Origin: Brevundimonas viscosa | GTDB lineage: Bacteria > Pseudomonadota > Alphaproteobacteria > Caulobacterales > Caulobacteraceae | Assembly (NCBI RefSeq): GCF_900116065.1 | Contig: NZ_FOZV01000007.1 | Location: 62,001-126,000 of the forward strand | Length of the DNA: 64,000 bases | Reading direction: 5' to 3' | Shown: one piece after another, positions 46,568-54,450 of the stretch | Layout of the letters: each line of letters starts with the position of its first letter | How positions within the stretch are numbered: the stretch's first letter is position 1 | Program-made: the position numbers and the translations under genes | The notes under the pieces: generated by a model | Databases searched by the model: none | What the model saw: only the letters and a program-made list of their open reading frames with translations | What the model was told of the DNA's origin: nothing

Positions 46568-46638
46568 CGTTGGCCGATCGGGGGGCTCCTACACGGACCT
46601 CATTGGGGCCGATCGAAGCGCCCCGGAGACCCAAAGAG

Positions 46639-47679
46639 ATGAAACTCCTCGCCCTCCTCACCACCGCCGCAGCCGCCGCGCTCGTCGCCGGCGCCGCCGT
46701 CGCCCAGGACGCTCCCGCGCCGGCCGCCGCAGAGGCTCCCGCCGCCATCGACATCGTCCGGCGCGGCGACGATCTGCCCGGCCCGCTGACCGCGACCGGT
46801 CCGCGTCGCCACGTCGTCAACCTCGAGACCACCGAGGTCGTCGGCCAGCTTGAGGACGGCACCACCTACACCTACTGGACCTACAACAACCGGGTGCCCG
46901 GGCCCTTCATCCGCGTCCGGGTCGGCGACACCGTCGAGGTCAACATGGCCAACGCCGCGGACAGCGTGATGATGCACAACGTCGACTTCCACGCGGTCAC
47001 CGGACCGGGCGGCGGCGCCGAGGCGACCAACGCCATGCCCGGTGAGCACAAGTCGTTCAGCTTCAAAGCGCTGAAGCCCGGCCTCTACGTCTACCACTGC
47101 GCCACCCCCATGGTCGCCCAGCACATCTCGAACGGCATGTACGGGATGATCCTGGTCGAGCCCGAGGGCGGCCTGCCCGCCGTCGACCACGAGTTCTACG
47201 TCATGCAGGGCGAGCTCTATACCGAGGAGGCTCAGGGCACTCCGGGCCTGCTGACCGAGAGCATCGAGCGCCTGCTGGACGAGCAGCCGACCTATTATGT
47301 GATGAACGGGGCCTTCAAGGCGCTGACCGGCGAGCGGGCCCTTGAGGTCGAGGTGGGCGACACCGCCCGCATCTACTTCGGCGTCGGCGGCCCGAACAAG
47401 ATCTCGAGCTTCCACGTGATCGGCGAGATCTTCGACACCGTCTACGACAACGCCTCGCTGGTCAGCGCCCCGAGCCAGGACATCCAGACCGTGCTGGTTC
47501 CGCCCGGGGGCGCGACGGTAGTGGACCTGACCTTCGAGGTCCCCGGCAACTACATCATGGTCGACCACGCCCTGAGCCGCGCCGAGCGCGGGGCCGCGGG
47601 CATCATCACGGTCAAGGGACCGGAGAACCGCGAGATCTTCGAGGTTCCCCCGGGTACGCCCGAGCACCAGGGACACTAG
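46639..47679 (+). CDS. nirK: Copper-containing nitrite reductase
   Basis: A 346-residue periplasmic enzyme that reduces nitrite to nitric oxide. It has a signal peptide (about 1-22) and two cupredoxin domains. Type 1 copper ligands are His113, Cys154, His162 and Met167 (YHCATPMVAQHISNGM). The type 2 site uses His118, His153 and a later His in VDHALS, with catalytic Asp116 in HNVDFH and His259 in SSFHVIG. Electrons probably come from the pseudoazurin encoded at 52 kb. It is flanked by terminators on both sides, so it is monocistronic, with an NnrR-type box upstream. Confidence 0.97.
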   Translation: MKLLALLTTAAAAALVAGAAVAQDAPAPAAAEAPAAIDIVRRGDDLPGPLTATGPRRHVVNLETTEVVGQLEDGTTYTYWTYNNRVPGPFIRVRVGDTVEVNMANAADSVMMHNVDFHAVTGPGGGAEATNAMPGEHKSFSFKALKPGLYVYHCATPMVAQHISNGMYGMILVEPEGGLPAVDHEFYVMQGELYTEEAQGTPGLLTESIERLLDEQPTYYVMNGAFKALTGERALEVEVGDTARIYFGVGGPNKISSFHVIGEIFDTVYDNASLVSAPSQDIQTVLVPPGGATVVDLTFEVPGNYIMVDHALSRAERGAAGIITVKGPENREIFEVPPGTPEHQGH

Positions 47680-47696
47680 CCGCGCTGTTGCGGCGA

Positions 47697-47733
47697 GCGG
47701 CCGCCGGGGATGGCTCCGGCGGCCGCGTTTTTT
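47697..47733 (+). terminator. Rho-independent terminator after nirK
   Basis: The perfect 11-base stem GCGGCCGCCGG / CCGGCGGCCGC with an 8-base loop is followed by GTTTTTT. It sits 17 bases before the porin ATG, so porin expression would depend on read-through or a promoter inside the nirK end. Confidence 0.94.
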
Positions 47734-47750
47734 CTTCGGGAGACGTGGCC

Positions 47751-48947
47751 ATGATCAAGGCCGTGCCGGCCGCCGCCCTGGCGGCCTTTTTTCTGCCCGC
47801 TGCGGCGCTGGCCCAGACGCCGGACGAGAGCGGCGCCAAGGTTCTGTTCGAAAGCCGGCTGCGCAGCGAACTGGTGGACCAGCAAGGCTTCGCCGGGCAG
47901 GCTCATGCCCTGACCCTGCGGGCCCGGCTCGGCTGGCGCTCGCCCACCGTGAGTGGCTTCCAGCTGCTGGTGGAAGGCGAGGGGGTCGCGGTGCTCGACG
48001 ACCGCTACAGCGCGCCGGTCGATCCGGTCCCGGGCCGGCCGGCCGTGCCGGACGGGGAGACGGTTGAGCTGAACCGGGCGCAGGTGCGCTGGACGGGCCT
48101 GCCGGACACCGAGGTGGTGGTTGGTCGTCAGCGGCTGATCGTCGGCAACAGCCGATTCGTCGGCAACGTGGGCTGGCGCCAGAACGAGCAGACCTTCGAT
48201 GCGTTGCGGGTGACCGGTTCGGCGCTGAAGCCGGTGACGACGACGTACGTCTTCGCCGACCGGGTGCAACGGCCGCTCGGCCACGAGCATCCGCAGGGCG
48301 TCTGGCGCGGAGACATCCACCTGCTGCAGGCCGAGGCGGATACGCCTCTCGGGCGGCTGGCGGGCTTCGGGCTGGCCATCGATCTCGACAACGCCCCGGC
48401 CATGTCCTCGACCACGGTCGGGGCGCGGCTGGCGGGAGCGCGGCCGGTGCGCGACGGGCTGTCGCTGACCTGGGCCGGGGAATACGCCGTGCAGACCGAC
48501 GCCGGCGCCAATCCGGTCGACTACCGCCTGGACCTACAGTCGGTCGCCGTGGGGCTGCAGGCGCCCATGTGGGCGCTCGCGGCCGGTTACGACCGCTTCG
48601 ATGGCGACGGCGTTTCAGGCTTCCAGACTCCGCTGGGCACCGGGCACGGCTTTCTCGGCTGGTCGGACGTGATCACCACGACGCCCGCCTTCGGGGTCCG
48701 GGACGCCTTCCTGCGCGGATCGCTGAGCCGGCCGGCCTTCGGGCGGACCGTGAAGCTGACGGCCGAAGCGCATGCGTTCCACGACGCCGACGGCGACTTC
48801 CGCCTCGGCCGCGAACTGGATCTGTCGGCGTCCGTTCCGGTCGACGCCCACTGGTCGATTGAAGTGAAGGGCGCCCGTTTCGAGAGCGACCACGTCGCCT
48901 TCCCGGACGCCACCAAGGCGTGGCTGAGCGTGGAGTACCGCTACTGA
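47751..48947 (+). CDS. Outer-membrane beta-barrel porin (alginate-export-like family)
   Basis: A 398-residue protein with a signal peptide (about 1-22, ending ALAQ) and alternating beta-strand pattern to a C-terminal Tyr (VEYRY), as in porins. Segments LFESRLRSELVDQQGFAGQA, VGRQRLIVGNSRFVGNVGWR and QNEQTFDALRV match the alginate-export/OprE-like group. Placed directly after nirK, it may pass nitrite or another small anion into the periplasm; that function is inferred. Confidence 0.78.
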   Translation: MIKAVPAAALAAFFLPAAALAQTPDESGAKVLFESRLRSELVDQQGFAGQAHALTLRARLGWRSPTVSGFQLLVEGEGVAVLDDRYSAPVDPVPGRPAVPDGETVELNRAQVRWTGLPDTEVVVGRQRLIVGNSRFVGNVGWRQNEQTFDALRVTGSALKPVTTTYVFADRVQRPLGHEHPQGVWRGDIHLLQAEADTPLGRLAGFGLAIDLDNAPAMSSTTVGARLAGARPVRDGLSLTWAGEYAVQTDAGANPVDYRLDLQSVAVGLQAPMWALAAGYDRFDGDGVSGFQTPLGTGHGFLGWSDVITTTPAFGVRDAFLRGSLSRPAFGRTVKLTAEAHAFHDADGDFRLGRELDLSASVPVDAHWSIEVKGARFESDHVAFPDATKAWLSVEYRY

Positions 48948-48990
48948 GAGGCCCGAGCGGCGGGGCGGACGGACCGCCCCGCCGACGGGT

Positions 48991-51225
48991 TCAGCCGCAC
49001 TTCGAGTAGCCGCACTCGAAGCAGGTGTCGCAGCCTTCCTTGCGGACCAGACCGGGCGTTCCGCAGCGGGGGCAGCAGGCCTTCGAGGCGGCGGCAGGGA
49101 CGGCGGCGGGAGCCTCGGCCGCAGCCTCGTGGCCCGCGCAGGCTTCCGCGTCCCGGGCCAGATGGCGCTCGATGACCCCGCCGATGGCGGCGAGCAGCGA
49201 CGGCACGTAGCGTCCGTTGAGCCAGCCGCCGCCGCGCGGATCGAACACCGCTTTCAGCTCCTCGGCCACGAACGACACGTCGCCGCCGCGCCGGAACACC
49301 GCCGAGATCATCCGGGTCAGCCCCAGGGTCCAGGCGTAGTGCTCCATGTTCTTGGAGTTGATGAAGATCTCGAACGGGCGCGGCCCGTCGGGACCCTCGA
49401 CGTCGTTGAGGGTGACGTAGACGGCGTGCGGGCTGTCGGGCCATTTGATCTTGTAGGTGCGGCCGTCCAGCGCCTCGTCGCGGGCGGCGAGCACCGGGCC
49501 TTCGGGCGCGGGAGCCGGCGCCGGGGTCGCGGGGGCCGCAGACAGCACGGATCCGGTCACGGCGTTGGGCCGGTAGGTGGTCAGCCCCTTGCAGCCCATC
49601 GACCAGCCGCGGACGTAGACGTCGGCGAAGTCGTCGAAGGCGATGTCCTCGGGGCAGTTGACGGTCTTGGAGATGGAGCTGTCGACCATCTCCTGGGCCA
49701 CCGCCTGCATGCGCAGGTGGTGCTCGGGCGTCAGCGTCTGGGCGGTGACGAAGGCGTGTTCCGGCGGCGGCGCGTCGCCGTGCAGGCGCTTCCACACCGT
49801 CAGGGCGTAGTCCTCGACGGCCTCCTCGCGCTTCGAGCCGTCGGGCTGCAGCACCTTGCGGGTATAGGCGTAGGCGAACACGGGCTCGATGCCGGAGGAG
49901 ACGTTGCCGGCCAGCAGGGAGGTGGTGCCGGTCGGGGCGATCGAGGTCAGGCAGCCGTTGCGCAGGCCATGCTTCGCGATCAGGGCCCGGGTGTCCTCGT
50001 CGAGATCCTTGAGGTTCGGCGTGTCGAGGATGGCGGCGTCGTAGAGCGGGTAGGCCCCTTTCTCGGCGGCGAGTTCGGCGGAGGCGCGGTAGGCCTCGCG
50101 CTTGATCACGCCCAGCCATCGGCGGGTGAGGGCGGCGGCTTCCTCGTCGCCGTAGCGGGCGCCGCAGAACACCAGGGCGTCGGCCAGGCCGGTGACGCCG
50201 AGGCCGATGCGCCGCTTGGCCTTCGCCTCCGTCTCCTGCTGGGGCAGGGGGAAGCGGGAGACGTCGATGACGTTGTCGAGGAAGCGGATGGCGGTGCGGG
50301 TCAGCTCGCCCAGCTTGGCCTCGTCCAGTTCGGCGTCGGCCGAGAACGGGTGGGGGACCAGTCGCGCGAGGTTGATCGAGCCGAGCAGGCAGGCGCCGTA
50401 GGGGGGCAGCATCTGTTCGCCGCAGGGGTTGCTGGCCGAGATGACCTCCACGCCCGCGAGATTGTTCCGTTCATTGACCCGGTCGATGAAGATCACGCCC
50501 GGCTCGGCCACGTCGTAGGTGGCGCGCATCAGCCGGTCCCACAGGTCGCGGGCGCGGACGGTGCGGAAGGTCTCGCCGCCGAACACCAGCGGCCAGTCGC
50601 CGTCGGCCTGCAACGCCTGCATGAAGGCGTCGGGAACCAGCACCGAGACATTGAAATTGCGCAGCCGCGCCGGGTCGCGCTTGGCGTCGATGAAGGCCTC
50701 GATATCGGGGTGGTCGATGCGCAGGCAGCCCATCATGGCGCCGCGCCGCTGACCGGCCGAGAGGATGGTGCGGCACATGGAGTCCCACACGTCCATGAAG
50801 CTGAGCGGGCCGGAGGCGTCGGCGCCGACGCCCTTCACCGCCGCGCCGGAGGGGCGGATGGTGGAGAAGTCCATGCCCACGCCGCCGCCCTGCTGCATGG
50901 TCACGGCCGCCTCGCGCACGGCCTCGAAGATGCCGCCGAGGTCATCGGGCACCGTGCCCATGACGAAGCAGTTGAACAGGGTGACGTTTCGGCCCGTCCC
51001 GGCGCCGGCGAGGATGCGGCCGGCGGGGAGGAACTGGAAATCCGTCAGGGCGTCCTCGAAGCGCTCGCGCCAGCGGGCGCGCGCCTTGGGGGCCTCCGCC
51101 TCGGCGACGGCGGCGGCGACCCGCGCCCACGTCTGTCCGATCGACTCGTCGCCGCCGCCCTGGGGCGGCTGGAAGCTGTACTTGCCGCGCCAGATCTCGG
51201 CGGCCAGGGGATTGTCGAACGCCAT
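48991..51225 (-). CDS. nrdJ: Adenosylcobalamin-dependent (class II) ribonucleotide reductase
   Basis: A 744-residue enzyme that makes deoxynucleotides without needing oxygen. It shows FLPAGRILAGAGTGRNVTLF, QQGGGVGMDFSTIRPSGA, the ASNPCGEQMLPPYGACLLGS active-site loop and SIAPTGTTSLLAGNVSSGIE. The C-terminus has a zinc-ribbon-like CCPRCGTPG with CDTCFECGYSKCG, as in NrdJz proteins. It lets DNA synthesis continue at low oxygen, where class I enzymes fail. The start is divergent from the YtfE-like gene, with an NnrR-type palindrome between. Confidence 0.96.
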   Translation of the reverse strand: MAFDNPLAAEIWRGKYSFQPPQGGGDESIGQTWARVAAAVAEAEAPKARARWRERFEDALTDFQFLPAGRILAGAGTGRNVTLFNCFVMGTVPDDLGGIFEAVREAAVTMQQGGGVGMDFSTIRPSGAAVKGVGADASGPLSFMDVWDSMCRTILSAGQRRGAMMGCLRIDHPDIEAFIDAKRDPARLRNFNVSVLVPDAFMQALQADGDWPLVFGGETFRTVRARDLWDRLMRATYDVAEPGVIFIDRVNERNNLAGVEVISASNPCGEQMLPPYGACLLGSINLARLVPHPFSADAELDEAKLGELTRTAIRFLDNVIDVSRFPLPQQETEAKAKRRIGLGVTGLADALVFCGARYGDEEAAALTRRWLGVIKREAYRASAELAAEKGAYPLYDAAILDTPNLKDLDEDTRALIAKHGLRNGCLTSIAPTGTTSLLAGNVSSGIEPVFAYAYTRKVLQPDGSKREEAVEDYALTVWKRLHGDAPPPEHAFVTAQTLTPEHHLRMQAVAQEMVDSSISKTVNCPEDIAFDDFADVYVRGWSMGCKGLTTYRPNAVTGSVLSAAPATPAPAPAPEGPVLAARDEALDGRTYKIKWPDSPHAVYVTLNDVEGPDGPRPFEIFINSKNMEHYAWTLGLTRMISAVFRRGGDVSFVAEELKAVFDPRGGGWLNGRYVPSLLAAIGGVIERHLARDAEACAGHEAAAEAPAAVPAAASKACCPRCGTPGLVRKEGCDTCFECGYSKCG

Positions 51226-51276
51226 GCTGTCCTCCTTCGGGACGAAACAGGCTGACCGATTCCACGGGCGGCGAAC

Positions 51277-51290
51277 TTGCGCCGGCGCAA
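51277..51290. promoter_or_regulatory. NnrR-type palindrome between nrdJ and the YtfE-like gene
   Basis: TTGCGCCGGCGCAA is a perfect 14-base palindrome, identical to the site before norB. It lies 52 bases upstream of nrdJ and 36 bases upstream of the YtfE-like gene, so it could serve either or both promoters. Confidence 0.75.
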
Positions 51291-51325
51291 TGTGGCGGCA
51301 TCACGATCCCGGCAGACTTCGCTTC

Positions 51326-51961
51326 ATGGCCTCCCACCGTTCCGACAAGACTTCCCGACAAGATCCGCAGGCGGAGACGCTGGAGCGATGGGGCGTCAGC
51401 CAATGCGACGCTGTGGACCGCTCCGTCTTCAACGCCGGTCTCAGCACGCTGATCGAGATCGACTGTCCGGCGAGTGAAGACCCGGAGCGCCGGCTGGCCC
51501 GGTTGCTGCGGGAGGAGGGCGAGGCGATCCGTCGGCGACTGGAGGACGCGGTCGCCCTGGCCCGCGCCGGCGAACGCGCCCACCGGACCGACGATCTGTG
51601 GCCGCACGGGCTCGTCGACGAGCTCGACGACCTGCTCCAGGATCTCGAGGCTCACGACGCTCACGAAGCCTTCGCCCGAAGCGCCCCGGGGGCGCCGTCG
51701 GCGCTCGCGGCCGGCCTGAAGGAAGATCACGGGATTCTGGCCGCCCGGCTCGAGGCGCTCCGTCGATCGACGCGCGGCTATGAGGCGCCTGCGCACGCCT
51801 GCGCCGTATGGCGGCTGCTCTACGTCCTTTGCCTGAAGGTGGACCGGGCCCTCGCCGAGCGGATGCGGCTGGAGGACGCAGGTATCGGCGACACCGCTCC
51901 GCAATCATACGGAGCGGTCATCTTGTCCCCGAACAAGGTCAGGCCCGAAGCCGCCGCCTAG
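51326..51961 (+). CDS. YtfE/DnrN-like hemerythrin-fold protein with missing iron ligands
   Basis: A 211-residue helical protein. From about residue 80 it can be aligned by eye to E. coli YtfE: ERAH at 83-86, PHGL at 93-96, LEAHDAHE (His110, Glu114), LKEDHGILA (His135) and APAHACAVWRLLY, then RLED (Glu183). Compared with the YtfE di-iron ligands as I recall them, His84 and His204 equivalents are lost (about Gly65 and Arg179), while the others are kept. The N-terminal CCGG motif of YtfE is absent. YtfE repairs iron centres and handles NO, so an NO-related role fits the upstream palindrome. The alignment is from memory and moderate in strength. Confidence 0.55.
   Translation: MASHRSDKTSRQDPQAETLERWGVSQCDAVDRSVFNAGLSTLIEIDCPASEDPERRLARLLREEGEAIRRRLEDAVALARAGERAHRTDDLWPHGLVDELDDLLQDLEAHDAHEAFARSAPGAPSALAAGLKEDHGILAARLEALRRSTRGYEAPAHACAVWRLLYVLCLKVDRALAERMRLEDAGIGDTAPQSYGAVILSPNKVRPEAAA
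51923..51936. promoter_or_regulatory. Possible FNR/DNR-family site before pseudoazurin
   Basis: TTGTCCCCGAACAA is an imperfect palindrome of the TTGTN6ACAA form. It lies inside the 3' end of the YtfE-like gene, 80 bases before the pseudoazurin ATG. An internal promoter regulated by a CRP/FNR-family protein is plausible. Confidence 0.4.
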
Positions 51962-52015
51962 AAGACGCCCATGACGCGGCAAGGGTCGCGCCGGTTACTT
52001 CAAGGTAGAAAGACA

Positions 52016-52459
52016 ATGCTGAAACGCACCTTCATCACCCTGGCCGCCGCCGGGCTGGCCCTCGCCATGGCGGGTGAAGCCGCGGCCGCCGAGCACCGGG
52101 TCCAGATGCTGAACCGCGGCGACGGCGGAACCATGGTCTTCTCGCCGGCGGTGGTCCGGGCCCGGCCCGGCGACACCATCCGCTACGTGCCGACCGACCC
52201 CGGGCACAACGCCGAAACCATCGCCGGAATGCTGCCGGCCGGCGTGCAGGTCACCCGCGGCGCCATGGGACGGGAGTACGTCCTCCGCGTGACCCAGCCG
52301 GGCGTCTACGGCGTCAAGTGCGCGCCGCACTACAGCATGGGCATGGTCGGGCTGGTGATCGTCGGCGACGGTTCGGCCAACCGCGCGGCGGCCCAGACCG
52401 TCGCGGGCCGCGCGCCCAACCTGGCCCGGCGCCGGTTCACGGAGTACTTCGCTCGCTGA
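52016..52459 (+). CDS. Pseudoazurin (type 1 copper electron carrier)
   Basis: A 147-residue periplasmic blue copper protein with a signal peptide (about 1-25). Copper ligands are His64 in DPGHNAET and Cys102, His105 and Met110 in KCAPHYSMGM, with the pseudoazurin spacing C-x2-H-x4-M. It is the usual electron donor to NirK. The start MLKRTFITLAAAGLA is preceded by an AAGGTAGAA site. A strong terminator follows. Confidence 0.95.
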   Translation: MLKRTFITLAAAGLALAMAGEAAAAEHRVQMLNRGDGGTMVFSPAVVRARPGDTIRYVPTDPGHNAETIAGMLPAGVQVTRGAMGREYVLRVTQPGVYGVKCAPHYSMGMVGLVIVGDGSANRAAAQTVAGRAPNLARRRFTEYFAR

Positions 52460-52486
52460 AGACTCCGTTGGGGCAGGGGGCGGAAG

Positions 52487-52520
52487 CAGGGTCCGGGGTT
52501 CGCCCCGGGCCCTGTTTTTT
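52487..52520 (+). terminator. Rho-independent terminator after pseudoazurin
   Basis: A 12-base stem (CAGGGTCCGGGG / CCCCGGGCCCTG, one G-T pair) with a TTCG loop is followed by six T residues. It separates pseudoazurin from the convergent nnrR-like gene. Confidence 0.93.
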
Positions 52521-52543
52521 GCGGGCGCGGCGAAGTCGGATAC

Positions 52544-53233
52544 TCAGCCTTCGGCGACGGCTTCGAGGCCGGGCATGTCGCGAACGACGATCCGTCGCCG
52601 CGCGCTTCCAGTGATGCCTGATGCGTCCCACGCCGCCAGCGTCCGGCTGACGGTGTGAAGGGTGGAGCCGGTCATCTCCGCCAGATCCTGGCGGGTGATC
52701 GGAAAATCGATCTCGACGCCGCCTTCGACCGGACGGCCGGCCTTGCGGGCCAGCCGCAGCAGAGCCCTGGCGATCCGCTGTTCGACCCGCTCGCTGGTGA
52801 GTTCGCTGACCCGGTTGTGAAGGTCGAACAGACGGGTCCCGGCGGAGGCGGTCGAGCGGACCCCGATTTCGGGGTGCCGCCGCATCAGTTCGCGAAAGGC
52901 CGGGACGCTCCAGCGGACCTCCAGGCTTTCCGTCACCGCGAGAGCGTCGGCGGGGAACGGTTGGCCCATAAGTGCGGCGACGGTGCCGTACATCTCGCCG
53001 GGGCCGATGAAGCGAAGCACCGACTGGGAGCCGTCCGGCAGGGTCTGGACGATCTTGACCCGACCTTCGAGCAGGCTGTGGCAGGTCACGCCGGCGTCGC
53101 CCTGGGCGAAGATGCGCTCGCCCGGCGACAGCCGGCGGAGCGCGCCCGCGGCCATCACTTCGTCGAGCTCCTCGGGGGACAGGCCGGCGAACATTTCGGC
53201 GCGTTGCAGCAGCCGGGGATCGGCGTGAGGCAT
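52544..53233 (-). CDS. nnrR: Crp/Fnr-family regulator, NnrR-like
   Basis: A 229-residue transcription factor with a cyclic-nucleotide-type sensor domain (about 10-130), a dimer helix and a C-terminal winged HTH. The recognition helix region reads SGTLHTVSR-like: TGSTLHTVSRTLAAWD. No FNR cysteine cluster is present. Genes of this type in denitrification islands encode NnrR or DNR, which respond to NO, probably via heme, and bind TTGCG-N4-CGCAA or similar sites. The start is set at MPHADPRLLQRAEMFAGL. It is divergent from fixK. The assignment rests on context and recognition helix. Confidence 0.75.
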   Translation of the reverse strand: MPHADPRLLQRAEMFAGLSPEELDEVMAAGALRRLSPGERIFAQGDAGVTCHSLLEGRVKIVQTLPDGSQSVLRFIGPGEMYGTVAALMGQPFPADALAVTESLEVRWSVPAFRELMRRHPEIGVRSTASAGTRLFDLHNRVSELTSERVEQRIARALLRLARKAGRPVEGGVEIDFPITRQDLAEMTGSTLHTVSRTLAAWDASGITGSARRRIVVRDMPGLEAVAEG

Positions 53234-53247
53234 GACGACTCCGCAGT

Positions 53248-53268
53248 TTGCGCTGCTGTAGAGCGCAA
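53248..53268. promoter_or_regulatory. Long-spacer inverted repeat upstream of nnrR
   Basis: TTGCGCT and AGCGCAA are exact inverted arms separated by 7 bases, not by the usual short spacer. It lies 14 bases before the nnrR start. It could mediate autoregulation or be a 5'-UTR hairpin. Confidence 0.4.
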
Positions 53269-53290
53269 CGCCCTTCCGGACACCCTCGGG

Positions 53291-53304
53291 AAATCCCTTA
53301 GGGA
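53291..53304. promoter_or_regulatory. Candidate FixJ-binding site upstream of fixK
   Basis: AAATCCCTTAGGGA resembles the core of the FixJ site in rhizobial fixK promoters, which contains ATTTCCCTTA-like sequence. It lies about 65 bases before the chosen fixK start, consistent with activation. Recognition is from memory of the motif. Confidence 0.5.
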
Positions 53305-53368
53305 CGAAACCGAGGTGTCGCGGGCGCCGGCCGGGGCCTAGTGGATCGCCATGCAAGGAGCATCCCGC

Positions 53369-54055
53369 ATGGCCACCTATAATCTCGCAACGGCGCCCCG
53401 CACGGTGATCGAGCCCCTCCGGGCGCGGTCGGCGGATCAGCCGTGCTGCCTGTGCGACACCTTCGACGAGGACGCGACGACCCACATCATCGCGGCTGGC
53501 CGGGAGCTCTTCCGTCAGTCGGAGCCCAGCTACAAGGTCTTCCGGGTCCGGGCCGGCGCGGTCGCGACCTACCGTCTGTTCTCGGACGGCCGGCGGCAGG
53601 TGATGAGCTTCTACCTGCCCGGCGATTTCGTCGGCATGGAGGCAGGTGTCGAGTACGGCGCGACGGCCGTGGCCCTGACCCAGGCGACCGTCGACGTGAT
53701 GCGGCGCAGCGAACTGTCGGACCTGGCGTCCTCGGACCCGCGTCTCTCGCGCGCCCTGTGGCAGGTCAGCCTGCGGGCGTTCCACCGCAGCGAGGAGCAC
53801 GCCCTCGTCCTGGCCCGTCATGGCGCGGTCGAGCGCGTCGTCGCCTTCCTCGTCGATTTCGCGGCCCGCACCAGGGCCGGGTCGGCGTTCGAGCTGCCGA
53901 TGACCCGGCAGGACCTGGCCGACTACCTCGGCCTGACCATCCACACCGTCTCGCGCACCCTGTCCCAGCTGGAAGCGTCCGGCCTGATCGAGGCGCGTTC
54001 GAGCCGCGTGGTGCGGCTCCTGCAGCCGGAATCGCTCGAAGGCATGCTGCAATGA
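53369..54055 (+). CDS. fixK: Crp/Fnr-family regulator FixK
   Basis: A 228-residue regulator. The sensor domain spans about 30-145 and the winged HTH shows MTRQDLADYLGLTIHTVSR then TLSQLEASG. A short cysteine cluster (C26, C27, C29 in PCCLCDTF) is present, but the fourth cysteine needed for an FNR 4Fe-4S centre is not, so it is unlikely to sense oxygen as FNR does. The ATG at 53369 is preceded by AAGGAG and preferred over one 18 bases earlier. It sits beside fixT, fixJ and fixL and overlaps fixT by 4 bases. It is the likely activator of ccoNOQP. Confidence 0.85.
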   Translation: MATYNLATAPRTVIEPLRARSADQPCCLCDTFDEDATTHIIAAGRELFRQSEPSYKVFRVRAGAVATYRLFSDGRRQVMSFYLPGDFVGMEAGVEYGATAVALTQATVDVMRRSELSDLASSDPRLSRALWQVSLRAFHRSEEHALVLARHGAVERVVAFLVDFAARTRAGSAFELPMTRQDLADYLGLTIHTVSRTLSQLEASGLIEARSSRVVRLLQPESLEGMLQ

Positions 54056-54450
54056 CCGGGACGACGTCGCCGTTGGCAGGTCCCGCGGTCGTCCTCGTCG
54101 AGGGCGATCCGGCGGTGACCCACGCCATCGAATTCGCCTTTGGCCTTGAGGGGCTTGAGGTCAGCTCCTACCCGAGCGGCGCCGACACGCTGGCCAGCGA
54201 GCGACCGCGCGCGGCCGGCTGTCTGGTGGTCGACTACAAGCTGCCCGACATGGACGGCCTGGAGCTGCTGGAGCAGTTGCGGGCCAAGGGCGTCTCCGCC
54301 CCCGCGATCCTCATCGCCACCAATCCGCGGGCCGTCATGCGCCAGCGCGCCCTCGCGGCGGGCGCGCCGATCGTCGAGATGCCGCTGCTGAACGACGGCC
54401 TGCTCGATACGGTGAAGCAGGCCCTCGGGGCCCAGCCCGGGCCCTGCTAG
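54052..54450 (+). CDS. fixT: FixT-like pseudo-receiver (putative FixL inhibitor)
   Basis: A 132-residue receiver-like domain with no output domain. It keeps Asp61 (VVDYKLPDMDG), but the acidic pair reads EGD (17-19) and the invariant Lys is replaced by Met110 (VEMP). FixT of Sinorhizobium and Caulobacter is a receiver-like protein that inhibits FixL, and Caulobacter FixT is reported to bind an Fe-S cluster. Only two cysteines (57 and 132) are present here. Its ATGA overlap with fixK means it is coproduced with it, which would make a negative feedback loop. The stop shares a CTAG with the fixJ stop. Confidence 0.7.
   Translation: MTGTTSPLAGPAVVLVEGDPAVTHAIEFAFGLEGLEVSSYPSGADTLASERPRAAGCLVVDYKLPDMDGLELLEQLRAKGVSAPAILIATNPRAVMRQRALAAGAPIVEMPLLNDGLLDTVKQALGAQPGPC

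Noticed and set aside
51226..51325. Possible B12 riboswitch upstream of nrdJ
   Set aside because: The gap to the divergent gene is only 100 bases and shows no B12-box-like sequence; a cobalamin riboswitch needs about 200 bases.
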